64,000 nt of DNA from Nostoc piscinale CENA21 (GCF_001298445.1 NZ_CP012036.1:4514158-4578157); one strand, 5' to 3'. Shown: positions 33,930 through 43,984, counted from the first letter of the stretch. Notes: generated by a model not told the origin, from the letters alone. Made by a program: numbers and translations.

Positions 33930-34982
33930 CTACACCATCTGAAAATTAGTACTTTCTTCCAACACCTCATAACCAGATGCTAACTTTTCCATAGCGCGGT
34001 CAATTAAATCTAAACCTTGCTGGACTGTTTCAATCACACTTAATTGTCCGCGTAATTCAGCCGCGCCGACAAAGCCTTTAGCGTACCAAGTCATGTGTTT
34101 ACGGGCTTGACGAACACCGCGATCGCCTTTATATTCCCATAAAGCTTGTAAATGATCTCTGGCACATTCTAAGCGTTGAATTGGGGTTGGCGGTGGCAAA
34201 AGTTCACCTGTTTTCAAGAAGTGGTCAACCTCGCCTACCAAAAAGGGATAACCCAAAGTTCCGCGCGAACACATCACACCATCAGCGCCAGTGTCCTCTA
34301 AACATTTGACTGCGGCTTCTACAGAAAATATATCGCCATTACCAATTACAGGTATCGACAGCACCTCTTTTACACGGGCTATCCATTCCCAACGAGCGTT
34401 ACCATTGTAACCTTGAGCGCGGGTGCGTCCATGCACAGTAATCATTTTCGCCCCTGCATCTTCCATCCGCTTGGCAAAATCGAGAATCGTGATTTCCTTA
34501 TCATTCCAGCCAATCCGGGTTTTAACTGTTACTGGTACATCTACCGCTTTCACCACTTCCCGCACAATGGCTTCAGCAACTTCTGGCTGACGCAACAGCG
34601 AAGAACCACCACCATTTTTGGTAATTTTATTTACCGGACATCCCATATTAATATCAACAGTATCAGCCCCTTCCGCTACAGCTTTCACGGCTGCTTCGGC
34701 TAAAAAATCAGGGCGACAATCAAATAACTGAATACTAATTGGGCGTTCATTAGGGTCTACTTCCATGATTTTGGGTAACTGCTTCACATAGTGCAGTCCC
34801 GTAGCGTTGACCATTTCGGTATACATCATCGAATCTGGTGCATAGCGGCGCACTAGCCGACGAAACACCAAATCTGTCACCCCAGATAAAGGCGATTGTA
34901 GAACTCGGCTTTTTACTTCAAAGGAGCCAATTTTTAAAGGTTGGGAGAGTCTAGCTTGCAGACTGGGAGACAGAGTAACCAT
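33930..34982 (-). CDS. dusB: tRNA-dihydrouridine synthase DusB type
   Basis: 350 residues. FMN-binding TIM barrel: LQSPLSGVTDLVFRRLVRRY at the start, NMGCPVNKITKNGGGSSLL with the catalytic Cys, TVHGRTRAQGYNG and IPVIGNGDIFS. It reduces uridines in the tRNA D-loop using NADPH. The C-terminal helical domain (LECARDHLQALWEYKGD, RKHMTWY) is the DusB-type tRNA-binding part. A second Dus of a different type begins at 63658. Confidence 0.9.
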   Translation of the reverse strand: MVTLSPSLQARLSQPLKIGSFEVKSRVLQSPLSGVTDLVFRRLVRRYAPDSMMYTEMVNATGLHYVKQLPKIMEVDPNERPISIQLFDCRPDFLAEAAVKAVAEGADTVDINMGCPVNKITKNGGGSSLLRQPEVAEAIVREVVKAVDVPVTVKTRIGWNDKEITILDFAKRMEDAGAKMITVHGRTRAQGYNGNARWEWIARVKEVLSIPVIGNGDIFSVEAAVKCLEDTGADGVMCSRGTLGYPFLVGEVDHFLKTGELLPPPTPIQRLECARDHLQALWEYKGDRGVRQARKHMTWYAKGFVGAAELRGQLSVIETVQQGLDLIDRAMEKLASGYEVLEESTNFQMV

Positions 34983-35325
34983 ATCAACAATTCACAATGC
35001 ACACTTAATCATATCTTTTATCCAAGACGGTTGTTGATGATGGTTTGTGTGATTCAGGTCAACTTGCAATAGTATGAGACTGTTGGCGATCGCAATTATT
35101 AAGTCATTAAGCTAATCGTCATTTAAATTGCACTATGTTTAATGCTAAATAAAGCTCCAAACCCTCTCCCTTGCTCCCTGCCCCCTACCCCCCTGCGGTC
35201 TCCATGTGCAGAATAAATGTTTAACAGCTTATCTCCCTTCTCTGCCATATCCCTGATTCGTGAAACTTAACATTTGCAAGAACTCTCGGTAAAATACATA
35301 AGCCTTATCCTTTTTCCTCACAATC
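34983..35325. other. divergent dusB/aroC intergenic stretch
   Basis: About 340 bp. It contains a pyrimidine-rich heptamer-like run (CCCTTGCTCCCTGCCCCC, about 35168-35185) of the STRR type and one HIP1-like site. No gene is seen. Confidence 0.5.
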
Positions 35326-36414
35326 ATGGGCAATACTTTTGGGCATCTGTTTCGCATTACTACTTTTGGTGAGTCCCACGGCGGCGGTGTGGGAGTTGTC
35401 ATTGATGGTTGTCCTCCGCAACTGGAAATCACAGCAGCAGAAATTCAGTTTGAGTTAGACAGGCGGCGGCCAGGACAAAGTAAGATTACCACGCCGCGCA
35501 AAGAAGCAGACACCTGTGAGATTTTGTCTGGGGTGTTTGAAGGAAAAACTCTGGGGACACCGATCGCTATTTTAGTGCGGAATAAAGACACGCGATCGCA
35601 AGATTATGATGAGATGGCGGTGAAATATCGTCCTTCCCATGCAGATGCAACCTATGATGCTAAATACGGAATTCGGAATTGGCAAGGCGGCGGTCGGTCT
35701 TCGGCGCGAGAGACAATTGGTAGAGTCGCCGCAGGTGCGATCGCTAAAAAAATTCTCCAACAAGTTGCTAATCTAGAAGTGATTGGTTATGTCAAACGCA
35801 TCAAAGATTTAGAAGGCATCGTTGACCCTAATACCGTCACCTTAGAACAAGTAGAAAGTAATATTGTGCGCTGTCCTGATGCAGAATGCGCCAATCGGAT
35901 GATTGAGTTAATCGAGCAAACTGGCAGACAAGGCGATTCTATTGGCGGTGTGGTAGAGTGTGTTGCTCGCAACGTGCCGAAAGGTTTAGGCGAACCAGTA
36001 TTTGATAAGTTAGAAGCCGATATTGCCAAAGCCGTGATGTCACTTCCAGCCAGTAAAGGTTTTGAAATTGGTTCGGGTTTTGCCGGCACATTATTAACGG
36101 GAATTGAACATAACGACGAATTTTATATCGATGAAAATGGTGAAATTCGGACTGTAACTAACCGTTCCGGTGGTATCCAAGGCGGTATTTCCAACGGCGA
36201 AAATATCATTTTACGAGTTGCTTTTAAACCCACCGCAACTATTAGAAAAGAACAAAAAACAGTAACTAATGAAGGTGAAGAAACCGTATTAGCCGGCAAA
36301 GGCAGACATGATCCTTGTGTGTTACCCCGTGCTGTGCCAATGGTAGAAGCAATGGTGGCGCTAGTGCTGTGTGACCATTTGTTGCGACATCATGGCCAAT
36401 GTAAAGTGTTGTAA
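35326..36414 (+). CDS. aroC: chorismate synthase
   Basis: 362 residues. It makes chorismate from EPSP with reduced FMN, the last common step of aromatic amino-acid, folate and quinone synthesis. Signatures: FGESHGGGVGVVIDG, RPGQSKITTPRKE, RPSHADATYDAKYG, NWQGGGRSSARETIGRVAAG, and near the end GRHDPCVLPRAVPMVEA. Length and motifs are complete. Confidence 0.95.
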   Translation: MGNTFGHLFRITTFGESHGGGVGVVIDGCPPQLEITAAEIQFELDRRRPGQSKITTPRKEADTCEILSGVFEGKTLGTPIAILVRNKDTRSQDYDEMAVKYRPSHADATYDAKYGIRNWQGGGRSSARETIGRVAAGAIAKKILQQVANLEVIGYVKRIKDLEGIVDPNTVTLEQVESNIVRCPDAECANRMIELIEQTGRQGDSIGGVVECVARNVPKGLGEPVFDKLEADIAKAVMSLPASKGFEIGSGFAGTLLTGIEHNDEFYIDENGEIRTVTNRSGGIQGGISNGENIILRVAFKPTATIRKEQKTVTNEGEETVLAGKGRHDPCVLPRAVPMVEAMVALVLCDHLLRHHGQCKVL

Positions 36415-36542
36415 TAAAGACTGCTCTAAATGCGGTAAATACTTATTATTTCTGGGTGGATATTTTATTCGCCCTTTTTTTGTAGTGTTGCTATAGTAGC
36501 GAATGACACCTTTAACTAAGTGCGATCACATCTACTATCAAC

Positions 36543-37736
36543 ATGGCTCAACAGTCGCAAAACAGCTTACAACACTTTAATCTACTGAAATCTAAATACC
36601 AAGTAACTCAATGTCCAGACTTATTACCTCAGAATATCTTATACTTTATACTCCGAAAGGCTGATTTAGGAGTTGAACTGAGTGCATCAGAAATTAATTG
36701 CTTAAAAGAATCGCAGCTTGATCAAACTTTAAAAACTATCAAACAAGAACAACAACATAGATTGCAAGAATTGATAAATCTAGAAAATGAATTTTCTCAA
36801 TTAAAGTCTAAATATAAAGTCAAAAAACATGATATATATTGGCAATCAAGCCCTCTGTATTATCTACTGTTAAAACTGGAATCTGGACAATATCTCACTA
36901 ATTCAGAATGTCATTGGTTAAAATCAAATCATTTAGAAGATACAAATTCCCTTGCTCAAGAAATTAAACTATTTGTTCAACTTAAATCTAAATATAAAGC
37001 TAATTCATATCAAAACTCATTTCCTACTAGCAATTTATATTCAATCCTGAAAAAATTAAATATCAGTGAAAGCTTAACTCAGGCTGAATATGATTGGCTT
37101 ATAAATAATCAACTGTGGGAAACAGCAGAAATTTTTAAACAACAAGAGTCAGCTAAAGAGGCGGAATTTGCCGCACTTAAAGTTAAATATCAAGCCACTA
37201 AATACCAAACTCAATCTCTCTATCATAGGTTATATAATATTTTATTGAAAATTGATGCTCAACAACAGTTAGGTGATGACGAACTGAAATGGCTGGAACA
37301 GCAGCAACTAACTGAAACAATCGCTATTGTTCAAGAAATAGAACAAACCAAAGAATTTATTTCTTTAAAAAAGAAGTATAAAGCTAGTCAATATCAAGAC
37401 TCTTCACCGAAAAGCCATTTATATAAACTTCTCAAAAGTCTTGAAGCGAGAAATAAGTTAGGTGAACAAGATATCAACTTTCTCAAAAAACGCAAGCTCA
37501 CGGATACTATAAAAATTGCCAATGAGCAATATATATCTCTGCTAAAATCTAAAATCGATTTAGGAGAATTATTAGATAATTCTGAAATTGAATGGCTAAA
37601 AGATAATGGGCGTGAAGATATTATAAACTTAGCTAAACAAAAGCATTACAACTATCTCAAGAAAAAAATATCGATTCGTAGACTTCAACCCATCAATAGA
37701 GCCATTTTACACAATCATGGTGAAATTGGAGAATAA
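36543..37736 (+). CDS. unknown protein of six tandem about 60-residue repeats
   Basis: 397 residues. Repeat units begin near residues 15, 87, 147, 212, 275 and 334. Each has LKxKYxA at the start, Y(Q)xSSPLYxILxKL in the middle (missing in the sixth), and LxxxExxWLxxxxLxETxxI at the end, separated by charged helical linkers. The last part is basic and ends LHNHGEIGE. I recognise no named domain; the pattern suggests an alpha-helical solenoid for binding a protein or peptide. The gene is A+T-richer than its neighbours and overlaps the next gene by 20 bp in another frame. Confidence 0.7.
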   Translation: MAQQSQNSLQHFNLLKSKYQVTQCPDLLPQNILYFILRKADLGVELSASEINCLKESQLDQTLKTIKQEQQHRLQELINLENEFSQLKSKYKVKKHDIYWQSSPLYYLLLKLESGQYLTNSECHWLKSNHLEDTNSLAQEIKLFVQLKSKYKANSYQNSFPTSNLYSILKKLNISESLTQAEYDWLINNQLWETAEIFKQQESAKEAEFAALKVKYQATKYQTQSLYHRLYNILLKIDAQQQLGDDELKWLEQQQLTETIAIVQEIEQTKEFISLKKKYKASQYQDSSPKSHLYKLLKSLEARNKLGEQDINFLKKRKLTDTIKIANEQYISLLKSKIDLGELLDNSEIEWLKDNGREDIINLAKQKHYNYLKKKISIRRLQPINRAILHNHGEIGE

Positions 37737-38334
37737 AGAACGTCTAGATATTATTTTAGTTGTTCAGTTAATCGAACAAGAGCAGTTATCTTCTGGTGGT
37801 GGGATTGCAACTGCACATTATAAATTAGAAGCTGAATTTTATGAGCAAGAATATAGTCGCACTGGCAATAAGTGGAAGATACCAACAGCTAGTAGTTATT
37901 GGCGTAAAGCTAATGAACCAGAACAGTCATTAAAGTTAACTAATTTAGATTTAAATAAGATTAAAGAAAATAAACTCAAGTCAGCAATTTTAGTTACTAG
38001 AGGCGCAGCATTCCGAGATACAGGTAAATTGGTAGAAGCTGAAAAATGTGCAGTTAAAGCTATGGAATTACATCCAGATAGTTATCAACCCTATACCTTA
38101 CTGGGCGCAATTTATTACGATATCGGTGACTATACTAAGGGTGATTATTACTTTGATGAAGCCATCAAACGTGGAGCTAAAACTGAAGAGATAGACTATG
38201 AAATTAAACGAATATTCCGCAATAAAAAAGATGAGGAACAACGTCATGAAGCGGCAACATATTTACTCAAGAAAGACCCACACAGGTATGCTTGGGCTAA
38301 ATCTTACCTCAAAACACCCAAAAATGATGAATAA
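37717..38334 (+). CDS. TPR-like helical protein, partner of repeat protein
   Basis: 205 residues. Residues 95-165 hold two TPR-like hairpins (VTRGAAFRDTGKLVEAEKCA, then LHPDSYQPYTLLGAIYYDIG). The N-terminal half (AEFYEQEYSRTGNKWKIPTA, then YWRKANEPEQSL) is a unit I do not recognise. It starts within the last 20 bp of the repeat-protein gene, so the two are almost certainly made together and probably interact. Function unknown. Confidence 0.65.
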   Translation: MVKLENKERLDIILVVQLIEQEQLSSGGGIATAHYKLEAEFYEQEYSRTGNKWKIPTASSYWRKANEPEQSLKLTNLDLNKIKENKLKSAILVTRGAAFRDTGKLVEAEKCAVKAMELHPDSYQPYTLLGAIYYDIGDYTKGDYYFDEAIKRGAKTEEIDYEIKRIFRNKKDEEQRHEAATYLLKKDPHRYAWAKSYLKTPKNDE

Positions 38335-38406
38335 CTAAAATTTTGCCAGATTAATCTATGTTAATATATGTTCATTGCATATATTTACAAATATTACTCA
38401 AGTCTA

Positions 38407-38667
38407 ATGGATTTTTTGACAATTTTAGGGTTAGTTGCTGGGGCATTAACTACCATTGCATTTCTGCCCCAGATGTTTAAAACATGGAAAAGCAAATCAG
38501 CAAAAGATGTATCTTTTGTGATGTTAATTACATTTATGAGTGGCTTATTATTATGGTTGGTTTATGGCATTGCTTTACAAGCCTTACCAATTATTATTGC
38601 TAATGCCATATCATTTATTTTTAACCTGATAATCTTATGTTTAAAACTGAAGTATAAATCAAATTAA
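38407..38667 (+). CDS. SemiSWEET-type sugar transporter
   Basis: 86 residues from the ATG at 38407; a longer frame from 38368 adds an unlikely leader. Three membrane helices with the PQ-loop at FLPQMFKTWKSKSAKDVS, the SemiSWEET signature, and LWLVYGIAL in the third. It would work as a homodimer moving small sugars across the cytoplasmic membrane. Confidence 0.82.
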   Translation: MDFLTILGLVAGALTTIAFLPQMFKTWKSKSAKDVSFVMLITFMSGLLLWLVYGIALQALPIIIANAISFIFNLIILCLKLKYKSN

Positions 38668-38743
38668 ATTCAACAAATTGTAAATATATTAATCATCTAT
38701 AATTTCTGCACTATAGGACTAATATTTGATTTTTGAAATGTAC

Positions 38744-38877
38744 GTAGTGGCGTGACAAGGCTAAAATAGTGCAAAATATAGTTTTGTGATGTGGGCATCC
38801 TGCCCGCACTGGACAGACTAGAAGCCTATCCCACAAGAGAACTTTAATGCAAAATTTAAGGCTTGCCACGCCACTAC
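38744..38877. mobile_element. 134-bp MITE-like element
   Basis: GTAGTGGCGTGACAAGGCT at the left end matches the reverse complement of the right end, GTAGTGGCGTGGCAAGCCT, at 17 of 19 positions, with partial pairing continuing to about 25 bp. The interior carries GTGGGCATCCTGCCCGCAC, a near-palindrome. No ORF is present. No clear target duplication is seen. It lies in the 38668-39165 gap, which also holds AGACGTTG/CAACGTCT inverted repeats (38986-39005). Confidence 0.65.
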
Positions 38878-39165
38878 TTAAATATTTCTTCTATAAATAG
38901 CCTCTGATAATTTCAGAAAAAACGTGCCATTTTTTAATTTGTCTATTATAAAGGTACTGATACTAAGTTGTAGTCAAAGTTATCAAGACGTTGCATACAA
39001 CGTCTCTACTTGAGATGGGAGTAGGAATAATATTTTGGCAAGCAACTTAGTATAAACAAGTTTACAACTATATTTCTTAGGGCTTAGTTCTGCAAGTCAG
39101 CGCAGGCGGACTTTATTTATGTATTAACGCCCAGAACTTTTCTAAACATTCTCTTAATTTTGACA

Positions 39166-40146
39166 ATGACATCTGTTATAGATACTCCAGAATCTCAACC
39201 GCAACCTATCGGTGTACCACCAGTTGTTGCAACTTATGATTTGCGAAAAGTTTATCGCACTGGCTTTTGGTTAAATCAAAAGATAGTGTCTCTCAAAGGT
39301 TGTTCTTTGACGGTATATCAGGGGGAAACTTTTGGCTTATTGGGGCCAAATGGTGCGGGAAAAACGACTTTATTAAAATTGTTGTTGGGGATTATTCGAC
39401 CAACGGCAGGGCGGGGATTATTATTAGGTAAACTATTGGGCGATCGCCAAGTCAAGCAAAGTATCGGCTATCTGCCAGAAAATCCTTATTTGTATGATTA
39501 TCTCACTGGCTGGGAGTTTTTAGAGTTAGCGGCGGGAATCTTCCAAATTCCACGGAGTGTCCAGCGTCGGCGCATTCCAGAACTTTTAGAACTAGTCGGT
39601 TTACCTGTAGCGGATGCCCGTAAAAAACAAATGCGGCGTTATTCTAAGGGAATGTTACAGCGTGTGGGTATGGCGCAGGCGTTAATTAATGACCCAGAAG
39701 TGATATTTCTGGATGAACCGATGTCTGGTCTTGATCCGCTTGGACGCTACCAAATGCGGGAAATTATTTTAGGGTTAAAAGCCGCCGGTAAGACTATCTT
39801 TTTTAATAGTCACATTTTGAGTGAAGTTGAGCAAATTTGCGATCGCATTGCCATTCTCGCCAAAGGTGAATTAGTTTGTGCTGGTTCTTTAGATGAATTG
39901 TTAGGCAATAATCATGCTTACCAAATCAAAGGTAAAGGTGGTGACAAAGAAGTTTTACATAAATGGCTGTCTAATTTAACCTTTAGCCATGATGGTTCTT
40001 GGCAAGGTACTTTATCAGAAGACTACTATGATTTTCTCGATAGTCTTCGTTTAATGGAAGGTAAAATCGTTTCTTTGGATTTAGCGCGACATTCCTTAGA
40101 AGACTTTTTTATTCAAAAGATTCAACAACCAAATACATCTGTTTAG
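39166..40146 (+). CDS. ABC transporter ATP-binding protein
   Basis: 326 residues from the ATG at 39166. Walker A GPNGAGKTTLLK, signature RYSKGMLQRVGMAQAL, Walker B VIFLDEPMSGLDP and switch His in FFNSHILSE. It has the C-terminal extension typical of ABC-2 (export) ATPases. No permease gene is adjacent, so the partner is elsewhere. The substrate is unknown. Confidence 0.85.
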   Translation: MTSVIDTPESQPQPIGVPPVVATYDLRKVYRTGFWLNQKIVSLKGCSLTVYQGETFGLLGPNGAGKTTLLKLLLGIIRPTAGRGLLLGKLLGDRQVKQSIGYLPENPYLYDYLTGWEFLELAAGIFQIPRSVQRRRIPELLELVGLPVADARKKQMRRYSKGMLQRVGMAQALINDPEVIFLDEPMSGLDPLGRYQMREIILGLKAAGKTIFFNSHILSEVEQICDRIAILAKGELVCAGSLDELLGNNHAYQIKGKGGDKEVLHKWLSNLTFSHDGSWQGTLSEDYYDFLDSLRLMEGKIVSLDLARHSLEDFFIQKIQQPNTSV

Positions 40147-40188
40147 TAATTTTTGATATTCAATGACGCATTTTAAATTTTTGATTTT

Positions 40189-40221
40189 AGATCCTCGACT
40201 TCTTCAAGAAGTCGGGGATCT
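40189..40221. repeat. GATCC...GGATC hairpin repeat
   Basis: AGATCCTCGACTTCTT pairs with AAGAAGTCGGGGATCT with a single-base loop and one mismatch. This palindrome is a common dispersed repeat in cyanobacterial genomes. It is the only feature seen in the gap 40147-40470 apart from the export-protein promoter region. Confidence 0.7.
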
Positions 40222-40470
40222 GAACCACTTACGTAGGTAGTAAATTGCTATCAAAACTTGTATTAATAAATGCTTAAGTGCCTTCTAAGTAAGTTAGTCT
40301 TTAAGCTAACTTTATCAAAAATTCAAATCTTATAAATAATTATGCTTCCGGAAAAGAGTATCCTTACTAGAAAAATAAGATTGTCGGGGAACAAGAATAC
40401 TTAAGTATAGTCAAGATTAAAATGTTTAGACAGTACTTTGCCGATCGTAGTCTCAGAGTCTAAGGTAAAT

Positions 40471-41985
40471 ATGTTTAACACAGGTTTATTGAAATTCCTC
40501 ACCCAGTCATCTATGGGTGTGGCTTTTTGTACAGCTATCAATTTCGCTGTGTCGCCCGTCAGCCTAGCTCAGGGACAACCAGTATTACCAACTGCAAAAC
40601 CAGTAATTCCAACTTCACAAACAATCCCGCCGAACAGAACACCTGTCATCCCAACGCTACAACAGGTACCATCAGCAACATCTCAACAATTAGATTCAAC
40701 TTATACTTTAGGTGGCGGCGATCGCATCCGGGTGAACGTATTTGAAGTACCAGAATACACAGGAGAATATCAAATTCCTCCCGGTGGAGCAATTACTTTA
40801 CCTTTAATTGGTAGTGTGCCATTGCAGGGGTTAACCACTGAACAAGCATCGGATGAAATTGCTAGAAGGTACTCCCGCTATCTCAAACGACCGTTAATTT
40901 CTGTCAACCTGTTATCATCACGCCCGATTAACATTTTTGTGGCGGGAGAAGTCACAAGACCGGGTTCTTATACTCTGAGCTTGAGTGGTGGTGCAGGAGA
41001 TAACCCTGGCGTACAATACCCAACTGTATTAGCAGCGTTAACGACAGCCCAAGGTGTGACCTTAGCCGCAGATGTCACCCAAGTGGAAGTACGACGCAAA
41101 GTCGGCAGAGGAGGGGAACAGCGCGTCACCCTCAACTTAAAAGAGGCTGTACAGACTGGTCAAGTCGGTCAAGATATCACATTACGGGATGGCGATACCA
41201 TCTTTGTCCCAACTGCGTCTAGCTTCGACAAAGCTGAAGCCCGTAATTTAGCCGCCAGCAACTTTGCTGCTAGTCCCAGCACACCCCGCACAGTAGCCAT
41301 TATTGGTGAAGTCAACCGTCCTGGCTCTTATCTTGTGACCACAGGTGGCGGTGGTGCAGAAGGGGGCGCAGGTGGTTTACCTACTGTCACCAGAGCCATT
41401 CAATTAGCAGGTGGAATCACCGGACAAGCCGATATTCGCAGCCTGAAACTCCGCCGCCCAACCAGAACTGGTAGTGAACAAACTATTGATATTAATCTCT
41501 GGCAATTACTCCAGAGTGGTGATGTCAATCAAGATATTATCGTCCAGGACGGAGATACAATTGTTATCCCGACTGCTACTGACGTGACTGCCGCAGAAGC
41601 AACTCAACTGGCGAATACAACTTTATCTCCAAACACTATCCAAGTTGGTGTGGTGGGTGAAGTTAAACGACCAGGCGCGACAGAACTTAAGCCCAATAGT
41701 TCTTTAAACCAAGCTCTATTGGCGGCTGGTGGTTTTAATGATAGCCGCGCCAGCAGAGCGGCGGTAGATTTGGTACGCTTAAATCCTGATGGTTCTGTTA
41801 CCAAACGCGTTGTCAAAGTCAATTTTGCTGATGGAATTAACGAGGCAACTAATCCTATACTGCGAAATAACGATGTAGTTATCGTTAGTCGTAATGGTCT
41901 GACTAAGACTAGTGAAACTTTAGGTGCTATCTCTGGCCCCTTTGGTGTAATTTTGAACGTGCTGCGTCTATTCACAGGATTTTAG
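40471..41985 (+). CDS. polysaccharide export protein with SLBB domains
   Basis: 504 residues from the ATG at 40471, which has AAGG six bases upstream; a TTG at 40438 is in frame but weaker. A signal sequence (about 8-34) precedes a Pro/Thr-rich linker, then the polysaccharide-export domain (YTLGGGDRIRVNVFEVPEYT, then SVPLQGLTTEQAS). Three SLBB units follow (IFVAGEVTRPGSY, AIIGEVNRPGSYLV, VGVVGEVKRPGATELKPNSS). It resembles outer-membrane Wza-type channels for exopolysaccharide or capsule. No glycosyltransferase gene is adjacent. Confidence 0.85.
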   Translation: MFNTGLLKFLTQSSMGVAFCTAINFAVSPVSLAQGQPVLPTAKPVIPTSQTIPPNRTPVIPTLQQVPSATSQQLDSTYTLGGGDRIRVNVFEVPEYTGEYQIPPGGAITLPLIGSVPLQGLTTEQASDEIARRYSRYLKRPLISVNLLSSRPINIFVAGEVTRPGSYTLSLSGGAGDNPGVQYPTVLAALTTAQGVTLAADVTQVEVRRKVGRGGEQRVTLNLKEAVQTGQVGQDITLRDGDTIFVPTASSFDKAEARNLAASNFAASPSTPRTVAIIGEVNRPGSYLVTTGGGGAEGGAGGLPTVTRAIQLAGGITGQADIRSLKLRRPTRTGSEQTIDINLWQLLQSGDVNQDIIVQDGDTIVIPTATDVTAAEATQLANTTLSPNTIQVGVVGEVKRPGATELKPNSSLNQALLAAGGFNDSRASRAAVDLVRLNPDGSVTKRVVKVNFADGINEATNPILRNNDVVIVSRNGLTKTSETLGAISGPFGVILNVLRLFTGF

Positions 41986-42065
41986 TATAGGATACAGCTA
42001 AAAATTGGGGACAATAATCAAGGTTTATACGTCCCCATAGCTGGTAATCTTTTGGTTCAAAGAAA

Positions 42066-43721
42066 ATGGCAGTTTCTTTGCAGTTTCCCAAAAATAATCC
42101 TTGCAAGAAAAAACCCTTGCAAGGATTGTTGTTTAGTGCAAGTCTTGTGTTGGGTTGGGGTTGGGCGATACCCGCTACTTTAGCCGCAGAAACAGTAACT
42201 ATTCGTTTCGGCCCGTTCCAGCAATCTGTGGCGATCGCGGATATCGAAAAATTTGCTAAAACTGGAGCATTATCCCAAACTCTGCAAGCTTACGAATCTA
42301 TCTTTACTCCAGAATTACGCGGCTTACTCAATCGAAGAGTGCAAGTAGATCCTAAATTTGCTGACAAATTTGTGGATGAGTTAGTTCTCTTACCCCAAGG
42401 CAAACAATTAATTACATCCTTAGCCGCAGCTATTCCCGGTAGTACCGTCGAAAGCCTACAAGCCACAATGAGTATCGGGTTGCGTCAAGTGAATGGTTTG
42501 AGCGTTGTCAGTTTCCTCAAAGCCTACCCCACGGAAAATATTGACCTAGATGCAACTCAAATATTACAAATTGCTACAGAATTTAACCCCAATAATTTAC
42601 AAAGCCAAGCCCTTGGCAGTATCCTAGCTCGAAATTTAACAGTTAAAACCAATACCCCTTTTCAGCCGAGTTTCGACCCCGCCGCCACTGGGACAGAAGT
42701 AGTAGAACAGCAGACTCTCACCTTACAAGACAAACAACGTCAACGCAGTATCCCGGTAGATATTTACTGGAGTCAAAAAACCGACACTACAGCACCATTG
42801 GTAGTAATTTCCCACGGCTTTGGCGCTAACCGCAGATTTGCCAGCTATTTAGCGCGTCATTTAGCTAGTTATGGCATTACTGTTGCTGCTATTGAACATC
42901 CAGGGAGTAATGGTGTAGCCATTAATAATGCTGCGAACCAAGGAAATTTAGCTAAATTACTCCCAGCGAAAGAATTTATTGAGCGACCCAAGGATGTGAG
43001 TTTTTTACTCAACGAACTGGCAAATCTTAACAAGCAACCAGGGCAACTGCAAGGCAAACTCAACACAGAAAAAGTGACTGTGATTGGTCATTCCTTGGGA
43101 GGTTATACAGCTTTGGCTTTGGTAGGTGGAGAAATCAATTTAGAACAAGTGCGACAATTTTGTAAAACTTCTCTTAGTGTGGTTGATCCCCTTGGTGATT
43201 GGTTGCAATGCGCCGCCGCATCGTTAAAAGAAAACAAACTTCAGTTGCGGGATGAACGAGTCAAAAGTGCGATCGCTCTTAACCCCCTCACAGGTAAACT
43301 CTTTGGTAAACAGGGACTGTCTCGAATTAACAAGCCTGTATTAATTTTGACTTCAACAGAAGATGCGTTAACCCCTGCCTTAACTCACCAAATCCGACCT
43401 TTTACTCAGTTACGGGGTAACAAATATTTATTAACCGCCATTGGTGCAACTCATTTGAGCATTCTTGACCCCACATATTCAGCAGGCGAAGCTGCCACAA
43501 TTGTCAAAGAAAAACGTGGTACAGAAACCCAAGCCTTGCGCCAACTCCTGCGCGGTGTCAGTTTAGCCTTTGTCAAGCAACTCACACCAGAAGCAAAAAC
43601 TTACCAACCATTTTTAACAGCAGCATACGCACAGTCTCTATCAACACCAGAAATCCCCCTACGCCTGAACTGCGACTTACCCAGTAACGTCAAACCTTGG
43701 CTCGATTTGGCGGTGAAGTGA
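42066..43721 (+). CDS. exported alpha/beta hydrolase with DUF1400
   Basis: 551 residues. Signal-like segment at about 18-40 ending LAAETV, then the cyanobacterial DUF1400 region (about 41-150: IRFGPFQQSVAIADIEKFAK and QGKQLITSLAA). The hydrolase domain has VVISHGFGANRRFASYLARH as oxyanion segment, GHSLGGYTAL as nucleophile elbow (Ser), and the catalytic His near GATHLSILDP. The substrate is unknown; lipase or esterase-type activity is likely. A 12-bp perfect hairpin lies inside codons 11-21. Confidence 0.82.
   Translation: MAVSLQFPKNNPCKKKPLQGLLFSASLVLGWGWAIPATLAAETVTIRFGPFQQSVAIADIEKFAKTGALSQTLQAYESIFTPELRGLLNRRVQVDPKFADKFVDELVLLPQGKQLITSLAAAIPGSTVESLQATMSIGLRQVNGLSVVSFLKAYPTENIDLDATQILQIATEFNPNNLQSQALGSILARNLTVKTNTPFQPSFDPAATGTEVVEQQTLTLQDKQRQRSIPVDIYWSQKTDTTAPLVVISHGFGANRRFASYLARHLASYGITVAAIEHPGSNGVAINNAANQGNLAKLLPAKEFIERPKDVSFLLNELANLNKQPGQLQGKLNTEKVTVIGHSLGGYTALALVGGEINLEQVRQFCKTSLSVVDPLGDWLQCAAASLKENKLQLRDERVKSAIALNPLTGKLFGKQGLSRINKPVLILTSTEDALTPALTHQIRPFTQLRGNKYLLTAIGATHLSILDPTYSAGEAATIVKEKRGTETQALRQLLRGVSLAFVKQLTPEAKTYQPFLTAAYAQSLSTPEIPLRLNCDLPSNVKPWLDLAVK
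42096..42127. repeat. 12-bp perfect hairpin inside start of hydrolase gene
   Basis: AATCCTTGCAAG (42096-42107) and CTTGCAAGGATT (42116-42127) with an 8-base loop, within the first 21 codons. It could affect translation or mRNA folding. Confidence 0.7.
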
Positions 43722-43984
43722 ATTAGAAGGAGTCAGAATTCAGAATAAAATCCCCAAACTGAATTCTTCTGCGGTAAATTTCTTGCCAGTATGTTATCAA
43801 GGTGCTTTAATAACGATCGCATTCTGCCAATCGGTTTTATCTACTTAAAACGTAGCAAATACACAGATGCTAGGTTTGTGAGCGAGTGCGTATAAAAGCA
43901 CAAACTCAAGAGACTAGACTAAAAGGTAGGACAAATACCATATCCTTAACAGTTAATTCTCCCAATTGCTAAATAGGAGCATCT

